Positions 14,908 through 20,471 of a stretch of DNA of 20,471 bases are shown piece after piece. A program made the position numbers and the translations under genes. How positions within the stretch are numbered: the stretch's first letter is position 1; every line of letters starts with the position of its first letter. Source of the DNA: Paulinella micropora (lineage: Eukaryota > Cercozoa > Imbricatea > Euglyphida). The notes under the pieces are model-generated. The model was not told the DNA's origin, ran no database searches, and saw nothing but the letters and a program-made list of their open reading frames with translations. Location: the NCBI GenBank assembly GCA_009731375.1, contig BJOX01000064.1, forward strand, positions 1,031,906 through 1,052,376. The letters run 5' to 3'.

Positions 14908-15075
14908 TCAATACTTACCATACCCGCAACCGCAGTGGCAGTTATGTTCCATGTATCCACACATATTACATCTATCATCGTCATCTTTCTTTATTCTCTC
15001 CATATACTCTTTGCTTGGCCTTGGAGGAACTGGAGGTTTTTCTTTTTCTGCTGAAATATGTTTCTGAGACTTCAT
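14908..15075 (-). CDS. 55-residue Cys/His-rich protein, probable metal-binding
   Basis: The frame starts with an ATG that overlaps the stop of the upstream AP2-like gene (ATGA, 4-base overlap) and ends in TGA at 14908-14910. The N-terminal half is Lys/Glu/Pro-rich (EKEKPPVPPRPSKEYMERI). The C-terminal end packs Cys and His as RCNMCGYMEHNCHCGCGYGK: CxxC, then H, then CxCxC, enough for one compact zinc site. The overlapping start suggests coupled expression with the AP2-like gene. No family is recognised. The tidy overlap and the dense metal-ligand pattern make chance unlikely, although the size is small. Confidence 0.6.
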   Translation of the reverse strand: MKSQKHISAEKEKPPVPPRPSKEYMERIKKDDDDRCNMCGYMEHNCHCGCGYGKY

Positions 15076-15410
15076 ATGTCGCGTTTTGTTTCCATTATGT
15101 ATTTCAGCGCCACATCCACACTTAAAATCTTTATGCTTCCAAATTTTCTTCTTTTCTTTTTGATTATTCTTGTTTCTTTATCGTAATTAATTTTCCATTC
15201 CTCATATTTAGGTATTATATTTTCCTCGTGATATTTCTTTGCTTCTTCCAATGCTTGCTCTTTTGATTTTTTCTTTCCGATACAGAAACTCTTACACATA
15301 ACCTTTCCTCCTTCTCTCCATTGAACTTTTACCATTGGCCTCTTTTCGTTATTCTTTACCATAACACAACCTCTAGACATTCTAAATCTCTGAGTGTCTT
15401 CGTTTGTCAT
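15072..15410 (-). CDS. Small basic protein with AP2-like DNA-binding segment
   Basis: In this 112-residue protein, residues about 14-63 (RGCVMVKNNEKRPMVKVQW, then GKVMCKSFCIGKKKSKEQAL, then EEAKKYHEENI) follow the AP2/ERF-like pattern of three strands and a helix: '..W.v.....gk...k.F......s.eeA...A..yr'. Such domains occur in homing endonucleases, integrases and algal virus proteins as DNA-binding units. The C-terminal half is basic (IIKKKRRKFGSIKIL) with no nuclease motif visible. It is the outermost viral gene, next to the retroelement. A transcription or replication regulator is the likely role. Its stop overlaps the start of the small Cys/His gene. Confidence 0.55.
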   Translation of the reverse strand: MTNEDTQRFRMSRGCVMVKNNEKRPMVKVQWREGGKVMCKSFCIGKKKSKEQALEEAKKYHEENIIPKYEEWKINYDKETRIIKKKRRKFGSIKILSVDVALKYIMETKRDI

Positions 15411-15812
15411 CCTATATGTGTCTTTATTTTATTTCTTTAAATAATAATTATTTAAAGGTAGCCGTTTTTCTTTCTTTTGTCTGTCTGTATTTGTTATAAA
15501 TAGATAGACGAAATAATGAATAACGGCTCTTAGTGTGGTTTCTGTAGAGAAACTGCACTGAAAAAGTGTGCCAAAGTGGCACCCTATACTACTAATCTGG
15601 TGTGTGTGGAAGGCTACCACCAGTCTGGTGTGTGCGGAAGGCTACCACCAGTCAGACTAGACGGATTGTGCGGAAGGCTGCCACCTAGTTGTTATCAGAT
15701 CGTCAATATCTATTTTATTTCCTAACTCTATCCCGCTTCTCTACTCACAGAGAAAGCAACATTGGTAGTCAAGCCTCCCTCCTACCTTCCGCCCTTGGTA
15801 CGCCCGAACAAT
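15411..15812 (+). other. Non-coding LTR/leader-like region at the virus-retroelement junction
   Basis: No gene is seen. Contents in order: a near-palindrome of AT-rich DNA (about 15436-15456); inverted repeat AGCCGTT (15460-15466) / AACGGCT (15522-15528); a TATA-like TTATAAATAGATAG within it; hairpin GTTTC-TGTAGA-GAAAC (15538-15553); hairpin GTGCC-AAAGT-GGCAC (15568-15582); a 28-bp tandem repeat; a possible primer-binding site TGTTATCAGATC (15690-15701), close to the initiator-Met tRNA type used by copia elements; and a pyrimidine tract ending in CACAG (about 15731-15750) before Gag. This fits a 5' LTR and leader, but no matching 3' LTR is in the window to prove it. Confidence 0.45.
15596..15688 (+). 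repeat. 28-bp tandem repeat (two units plus a diverged third)
   Basis: Unit 1 (15596-15623) and unit 2 (15624-15651) start TCTGGTGTGTG and end GGAAGGCTACCACCAG, differing at one base. A third, diverged unit ends near 15688 (GTGCGGAAGGCTGCCACC). Confidence 0.85.
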
Positions 15813-17300
15813 ATGGCGTATCAAGGTTCTGACCTAGTAAAAATGAGGCTAGACCCTCCAAAGTTCAATCATGGAAAAGAAGCTAAGCTAAATAGATTGC
15901 TCTATGCCTTTCTACTTCAATCATGTGCTCACGATAGGAAGGTGATGACCATAATGAGGCAGGGGGATACGGACGGTGTTAAGTGTTTCCTCGCCCTCAA
16001 AAAACATTATGGAGGTCTTGACCTCATAAGGTTTGAAGAGGACCAAGAAAAACTATATCATTCGTACCCTAAGAAGGTCAGTGAGGTGAGTAGCTGGCTA
16101 GCTGACTATCTCACGACTATCAAAACACAGGAAAAGACGATGGGAGTGATACCAGAGATGATGAAGACAGGCATGATCATGAAGAAATTAAAACATCTAC
16201 CTGTCTATCAAGCCTACTATCGTAACACTTGGTGTCCTCTCTTACCTACTCAAAGACCTAAGCTGCCTGAATTCATCAAGGTAGTGGAGCAGTTAGCTCA
16301 AAGCAACGTATCAGAGACTAGAATGCGAAAGCTATATGGATCTGCTAGTTCAAAGAGTGACCCTATCACTATCAACACAGTAGCAGGAATAGCTCAGGGC
16401 AAGAAAAAGAGCAAGCCTTCACAGACTTATGGTGAGGGGGAGGACAGTATTTGTTGGAACTGTCTGTCCCCTGACCATAAAATTGCTTTCTGTCTAGTCA
16501 GGTGTCAACTCAAGGACTGTCCTAAGGATGGACATGGTCCCTTGAAATGCCCCATAAGAAGGAGAACTAGGGTCTCTGAGAAGTTGCGTGGGAAGGAGAA
16601 GAGAGAGGACAGTCAGAGTGAGAAGACAGACAGACACAAGAAGAAAGAAGAAGAAGGAGCAAAGAAGAAGGAGGAAGGCAGCAGAGGAGAGAGGCGAAAG
16701 CTGAAAGCAGCAGACTTCATTAAAAAGAAGAAAATGATAAGCTTAAACGCAGAATCATCTGACTCCTCTGACTCACCCTCTCACTCAGAAAGTGGAGAAG
16801 AAGATGAACCCCCAACTAACCAATCTCCTTCTGAGTCTGATGAAGAATCAGAAGTAGATGGTGAGTTAGGGATTCACCACATGGCAATCATGATGATGGG
16901 GAGACTGAGAGAAGATGATAGTGGTGTGTGTGTCGAGGAAGACAACCCCCCCTCAAACAACACCCCCATGCCACTTTTATCTCACACATCTAAGCCACAT
17001 GGCGCAAGAAGTAGAGAGGGAGGAGGTGTTGAGGGTGGTGTGCGTAGAGGAGAGCAGAAAGGACATGCATCATCTACCCAAAACGACTCCACACACACTC
17101 GCCCCACTATTCCACCCCTTCACAAGAATAAGTTTTTGACCACCCTTGATATGGCTGGCGACCCAACTCCCCTAAACCAAATCATACCTTTGGAAGGGAA
17201 TTGGGCCCTCAGACGTACAAGGGTAGGATACGTAAATGAAAAAATACAACCCAGTCACATTACGAGAAGTAGGTGGCCCACCCCTCAACCTTCACGGTAG
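15813..17300 (+). CDS. Copia-like Gag polyprotein with zinc knuckle
   Basis: I take the ATG at 15813 (MAYQGSDLVKMRLDPPKF) as the start. The frame is open slightly upstream but only with a non-ATG start. The N-terminal domain (MRLDPPKFNHG, FLALKKHYGGLDLIRFEEDQ, LYHSYPKKVSEVSSWLADYL) has the helical pattern of UBN2/copia Gag. A knuckle, CWNCLSPDHKIAFC (C-x2-C-x4-H-x4-C), is followed by a second Cys/His stretch (CQLKDCPKDGHGPLKC). The C-terminal half is Lys/Glu-rich, then Ser/Asp-rich low complexity. The frame ends at 17300, while coding-like sequence continues in another frame from about 17236, suggesting a frameshift. Codon use and base composition differ clearly from the viral genes to the left. 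Confidence 0.7.
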   Translation: MAYQGSDLVKMRLDPPKFNHGKEAKLNRLLYAFLLQSCAHDRKVMTIMRQGDTDGVKCFLALKKHYGGLDLIRFEEDQEKLYHSYPKKVSEVSSWLADYLTTIKTQEKTMGVIPEMMKTGMIMKKLKHLPVYQAYYRNTWCPLLPTQRPKLPEFIKVVEQLAQSNVSETRMRKLYGSASSKSDPITINTVAGIAQGKKKSKPSQTYGEGEDSICWNCLSPDHKIAFCLVRCQLKDCPKDGHGPLKCPIRRRTRVSEKLRGKEKREDSQSEKTDRHKKKEEEGAKKKEEGSRGERRKLKAADFIKKKKMISLNAESSDSSDSPSHSESGEEDEPPTNQSPSESDEESEVDGELGIHHMAIMMMGRLREDDSGVCVEEDNPPSNNTPMPLLSHTSKPHGARSREGGGVEGGVRRGEQKGHASSTQNDSTHTRPTIPPLHKNKFLTTLDMAGDPTPLNQIIPLEGNWALRRTRVGYVNEKIQPSHITRSRWPTPQPSR

Positions 17301-17499
17301 ACCAGTACGTGTAGTTGACTGTCACGTCACAAGTAGCAAGCAGTGCGAGGCGACAGTGCCAGATACAGGAGTTAGGTGCTCGTGGAGACTGGGAGCGGCG
17401 AGAAAGGGGGTGCAGGGTGGGAAGTGTGCTGCTAGACTGATAGATCATGACTTTGCTCGCTTCATATTGATCAAGAAAGGAAGAGAGGGGAAATATTGA
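17236..17499 (+). pseudogene. Gag-Pol continuation in a shifted frame, with Cys pattern
   Basis: This open stretch follows and overlaps the end of Gag in the next frame. It contains VVDCHVTSSKQCEATVPDTG followed by VRCSW and GGKCAARLIDHD. The spacing 'C..a....G.RC......g..C....H' recalls small zinc-binding elements, but I do not recognise a family. It is probably part of the ancestral polyprotein displaced by an indel near 17236-17300. Confidence 0.4.
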
Positions 17500-17590
17500 G
17501 CAAGTACAGAGAAAAATTGAACCTAGGGTTGCTTCCCCCCCATGATGCTATGTATTACGAACCTGCCACTTTGTTTACACACATCACCTT

Positions 17591-17649
17591 GTGGAAAGCA
17601 AGCATCAACCCTGCTCAATCCAACAATGCAACTACATCTCTTTGCACAC

Positions 17650-17698
<49 letters not shown>

Positions 17699-18538
17699 CA
17701 CTACTACTACTACCACTACTACTACTACATCCACAGAAGGAGTGAGAGAAATAGGGGAAGGAGTAGGGGGAGTAGTAGCAGGGGAAGTAGGAGTGAAAGT
17801 AGGAGGAGTAGAGTAGGGGGAGTAGGAGTAGGAGGAGGGGGAGTAGTAGAGGGGAGACCACCTGTACCCACTTTGTCTGCACCACCCACTTCGTCTTCTC
17901 AACCTACCACTGCACTATCTGATACATCCTCATCACCTTTATTTGGACCCCCTGAGGTCATGGAAGAGGGAGAGCCAGGTAGAGCTGAGGATAGTAACGT
18001 ATGGGTAAGAGACGGAAAGCGGGTGTTAAGAGGTGGAGGACTACCTCCCATCGAAGAAATACAACGCTTGGTTACTGCTCTCAATCAGGGGCTTAAGAGT
18101 AGAACAGTGACAGACGGGTTGATTACAAGCCAGGAGGGGGAATACGATGAATTCTATACAGAACTATATTACGCCATGCATGATTGCGTCCTTACCCTTG
18201 CTACCAAACACAACAACCCGTTTGCACGAGGCATCGTTTCTTCTTTCCCATACATGGTAAAGGAGGTAGAGGATCTCGAGGATGTGTTGGGTGGGGTGAT
18301 ACCTCCAGAAGAAGACGAACCACACACCCCATCAGACACAGACACCACCACTTCATTCCCCGAACAACCACATTCTGAATGTTCTATCATGTTGATGGAC
18401 AATAACTCTGACCACAGAACTGACAGTAGCAATATAGTGTGGGTAGACGATAGTGGTGCAAGCGAGATACAGTCCCCAGATAGATCTACATTTGTTAGCC
18501 TTAAGAGAGCTCCACAGAAGTTCCGCATAGCGAAATGA
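17591..18538 (+). pseudogene. Pol fragment with copia-type aspartic protease active site
   Basis: The meaningful part runs from about 17850 to 18538; upstream of that the frame crosses the microsatellite and gives a Tyr run, clearly not native. Sequence such as LPPIEEIQRLVTALNQGL is unassigned. Near the end, NIVWVDDSGASEIQSPDRST carries the aspartic-protease catalytic Asp (codon 18449-18451) in the copia form 'W..DSGAS.h...d.s.F'. The frame stops at 18538, far too soon after the active site for a complete protease, so the rest is lost or in another frame (possibly 18571-18759, weakly). No Met start is meaningful; it is part of a broken polyprotein. Confidence 0.55.
17652..17729 (+). repeat. 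(ACT)n trinucleotide microsatellite
   Basis: Nearly uninterrupted ACT/TAC/CTA triplets with a few CCACT interruptions. Depending on frame this reads as poly-Thr, poly-Tyr or poly-Leu, and it is followed by a purine-rich GGAGTAGTAG-type stretch to about 17850. Slippage here is a likely source of the frame changes nearby. Confidence 0.95.
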
Positions 18539-18991
18539 AGTATTAGAACCGAGTACAAAGGAAAAGTTTAATGAATCTGTCGGGAGCTCATGGGGAAGAA
18601 GTCAGTGTCCTTGATGCCCACACCACCTACAACCCGCACCTAAAGTACGGGTTGGTGGCTACTTCGGCATGGGTTCGTAAGGGCCGTCATACATCAAAAC
18701 AATCAAGTTATAGTGCTCAGGAAGCCTATTCTAATAACGGAAGACCAAATCGTGGCTAGAGGGAGAAAACCACTTGACGGTGTTTGATGCCCCGGGCACC
18801 CCACCTCTCAATCCTAACGAGTAGTATGAGCCCACAAGTACCTCTACTACTATGCCCCCACCACAAGTGAGACTCCCGAGCCCGACGATGATGACAGTGT
18901 CACGTCGGACCCGGGGGGACAAGCTTGACAACCCACCTCTCATCTTTCTCAGAAAACCAACCCACCTACATACCATGACGTATACTGTTTA

Positions 18992-19303
18992 TTGTCACCG
19001 TGCATTTGTGGTTGGCGATGTGACGTATCTAACACATACGTACCCTATTCTACTGAGATAGATCACGAGAAAGATGAGAGTGCTGAAAGTAAGAGAGATA
19101 AGGCACTAGGTAGTAAAGCTTTATGTCCTGTTGTTCGTCCCCACTATCATGAAAACATGCATGCCACTGTGTTCCATCGTATGTGTAAGCACAGAGGGGT
19201 AAAAGCCATGGAGCGAATGGCTAACTATATGGGAGTAAAGATAGTGGGGAGAGAGTGGAGGGAACGAGTAATGAGATGTCACGGAGTGGTGCTTAAAGAA
19301 TAA
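18992..19303 (+). pseudogene. Pre-integrase (HHCC-like) fragment
   Basis: The coding-like part is about 19050-19303. HATVFHRMCKHRGVKAMERM looks like the copia pre-integrase 'H..l.H.g...l..l' helix with its His pair, followed by ERVMRCHGVVLKE, where 'C..C...K' is expected. Only one Cys is seen, so the zinc site is incomplete. The frame ends at 19303, 10 bases before the integrase-core frame begins, consistent with a frameshift between two parts of one protein. Confidence 0.5.
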
Positions 19304-19313
19304 GATAAAGAGA

Positions 19314-19739
19314 GTGCCCCATTTCAAAGACAACCACCATGCGGTAGAACACCACCCTGGGGTTCACATAACAATGGATACACAGTGTTGGTGGAATAAC
19401 TTATCGTGGGACGGGAAAAAATACAAGTTCACCGTCAAATGTCTTGCATCTGGGTTTGAGTTAGACTATTATCTGAGACAAAAGAATGAGTTTTTCACAT
19501 GCTTCCTTAAGGCAGTTGCCTTCTTTGAACGGCATAGTATTACGGGAAGAAAAGTGAAATTCTTGACTTGCGACCAGGAATATGACCCTCTGAAAAATAC
19601 CAGGGGCCGGTCTCGGTCTGGTCGTACGAATTTGCGGAGTTTGCATATATTATTAAAATTTCAAGATTTTCATTTCCAATCGTTTTCTATGATTAATTTT
19701 TGCAGTAATTACGTAAACACTACTAAATTTTATAAGTAA
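19314..19739 (+). pseudogene. Truncated retroviral-type integrase core
   Basis: The first part (to about 19600) fits the copia integrase core: VHITMDTQCWW with the first catalytic Asp (codon 19377-19379), then GKKYKFTVKCLASGFELDYY ('kY....D..Sgf....l'), KNEFFTCFLKAVAFFERHS, and VKFLTCDQEYD with the second catalytic Asp (19572-19574). The 65-residue spacing is as expected. The third catalytic residue (Glu) is missing, because similarity ends near 19600 and AT-rich unrelated sequence follows. It cannot be an active integrase. Confidence 0.6.
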
Positions 19740-19760
19740 TCATTCGGTATGACTCCGCAA
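19632..19760. repeat. AT-rich stretch flanked by a 9-bp inverted repeat
   Basis: TTGCGGAGT (19632-19640) and ACTCCGCAA (19752-19760) are exact inverted copies around about 110 AT-rich bases, at the point where integrase similarity stops. This could be a small insertion or a chance stem. Confidence 0.4.
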
Positions 19761-20471
19761 CATTGCATGACCCATCTTATTACTACAGCGCGCAAGTAAA
19801 CCCAATCACGTACCACGCTTTATGGAAATCCCGTGTTACCGGTTATATATTACTACGTAATACTTGTTTTCATGGTATTTTCTATTGTTTTGATTGAAAA
19901 AAATCATTAATTGATTTATTTCACTATGTTTCTCGCGTCGGGTGCCACTTGAACACGCATAAACCGCTCCCCAGTACCGCACAGTCCTACCCGCGCTCTC
20001 TTCGCATGCCCAAGGCATTTCTCGCATTGGCAAGATCCAGAATCACAAATAATCTTTGAAAATGCAAGGAAAACAAATGCTACAAATATATTATTTGCTG
20101 TTTGTTGCACAACCCCGCTCGGGGGACCACTTAGCGGCCTCACACTGTCACCAGCTGACATGCAGTCCGATTTCCCATCCCATCCCTCAGCACAAGTCTT
20201 ACCTCATGTCAGGGATCGTTTGCAACACAAATAAAACTATAAAACGCGATGAAAACAAGAAAAGAGAGATATAATGATCATCTACCTCTAACTTTCCTCA
20301 CACTGTGCGACTTTGCGGCCGTACAGTGACACCCGGCGCCCCCCCCCCCCCAATGCAAGGCAAAGTCACCCCGAAAAAACAAACAAACGCGCAAAAAAAC
20401 ACAGAAAACAAGCATACCGCCACCAAACAGTGATCACAAGACAAATGGAAGAAAACAATAGGCAAAATAAA
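19761..20471. other. No gene recognised
   Basis: Only short unconvincing frames are present. A 13-C homopolymer lies at 20339-20351, after ACACCCGGCG, and A-rich simple sequence closes the window (about 20370-20471). It could be host DNA or a decayed part of the retroelement. Confidence 0.7.

Larger units (their letters stand above)
1..15410. mobile_element. Endogenous polinton-like virus / virophage-type element (left end outside window)
   Basis: This block combines a double-jelly-roll-type major capsid protein, a penton protein, an A32-like packaging ATPase, an Ulp1-like cysteine protease and a protein-primed family B DNA polymerase. That is the core set of Polintons, polinton-like viruses and virophages. 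Genes are tightly packed, AT-rich and arranged in two convergent blocks meeting near 9823-9928. The left end is cut by the window and no terminal inverted repeat can be checked. No retroviral-type or tyrosine integrase is seen in this part. The right end is placed just after the AP2-like gene, where the sequence changes to retroelement-like DNA. That boundary is an inference. Confidence 0.85.
15690..19640 (+). mobile_element. Degenerate, truncated Ty1/copia-like LTR retrotransposon
   Basis: In order on the plus strand: possible tRNA-Met-type primer-binding site, Gag with zinc knuckle, DSGA aspartic protease, HHCC-like pre-integrase, and integrase core to the second catalytic Asp. Protease before integrase is the order in all LTR elements. 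The WVDDSGASEIQSPDRSTF protease and the pre-integrase layout point to Ty1/copia. Several frame changes break the polyprotein. No reverse transcriptase, RNase H or second LTR is seen before the window ends, so the copy is 3'-truncated or interrupted. Confidence 0.7.

Noticed and set aside
14908-14930. Splice donor-like GGTAAGT at the end of the small Cys/His gene
   Set aside because: A single short match without an identifiable acceptor; the frame ends normally just after it.
14867-15067. Plus-strand frames over the small Cys/His gene
   Set aside because: They are antisense to a better supported minus-strand gene that has an ATGA overlap and a metal-binding pattern.
15596-15688. CRISPR array
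   Set aside because: The repeats are directly adjoining without unique spacers, and there are only two good units.
17523-17902. Minus-strand frames giving long Ser, Val or Leu runs
   Set aside because: These are products of the (ACT)n microsatellite read in other frames.
19314-19600. Polinton-type integrase belonging to the virus
   Set aside because: It lies beyond Gag and a DSGA protease, with the pre-integrase just before it and on the same strand, so it belongs to the copia-like element.
20339-20351. Poly-C run as a telomere or structural signal
   Set aside because: A plain homopolymer with no repeated unit around it.

Overview
The window looks like a piece of a eukaryotic nuclear genome assembly (two runs of N, microsatellites, retrotransposon remains) that carries an endogenous polinton-like virus (PLV)/virophage-type DNA virus joined to a decayed Ty1/copia-like LTR retrotransposon. 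The host cannot be named from the sequence. A protist or alga is a guess from where such elements are usually found.

Region 1 (1 to about 15,410) is the virus. It is AT-rich and compact, with two convergent blocks. The plus-strand block (1-9822) is the particle module: a tail-fibre-like protein with a self-cleaving S74 chaperone domain, a two-helix membrane protein, a small beta-rich protein, an A32/FtsK-HerA-type packaging ATPase, a small basic protein, an Ulp1/adenain-like maturation protease, the penton (minor capsid) protein, the major capsid protein and a large beta-sandwich-like protein. A possible secreted Cys-rich protein (1991-2260) lies antisense within this block. The minus-strand block (9929-15410) is the genome-replication side: two small proteins, one with an ExoX C-terminal/DUF3820-like segment; a protein-primed family B DNA polymerase whose N-terminal region is cut by two in-frame stops; a 55-residue Cys/His protein; and an AP2-like DNA-binding protein. 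No integrase is visible in the viral part, and its left end lies outside the window.

The gaps between the plus-strand viral genes hold an unusual set of related stem-loops. A 3' family follows the stop codons of the genes ending at 2621, 3628 and 4111, and a 5' family precedes the ATPase and protease genes. The two 5' copies share a 9-bp stem that differs by a compensatory base-pair change. Segments of the 3' hairpins can also pair with the next 5' element, which would allow mutually exclusive folds. Separately, a GC-rich palindromic 31-bp element occurs twice in inverted orientation inside two different genes and in different reading frames.

Region 2 (about 15,411-15,812) is non-coding: hairpins, a TATA-like box, a 28-bp tandem repeat and a possible primer-binding site. 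It is probably the LTR/leader of the retroelement. Region 3 (15,813 to about 19,600) is the copia-like element: Gag with a zinc knuckle, a DSGA aspartic protease, an HHCC-like pre-integrase and the first two catalytic Asp positions of the integrase. It is split by frameshifts and truncated, with no reverse transcriptase or 3' LTR seen. Region 4 (19,640-20,471) has no recognisable gene.
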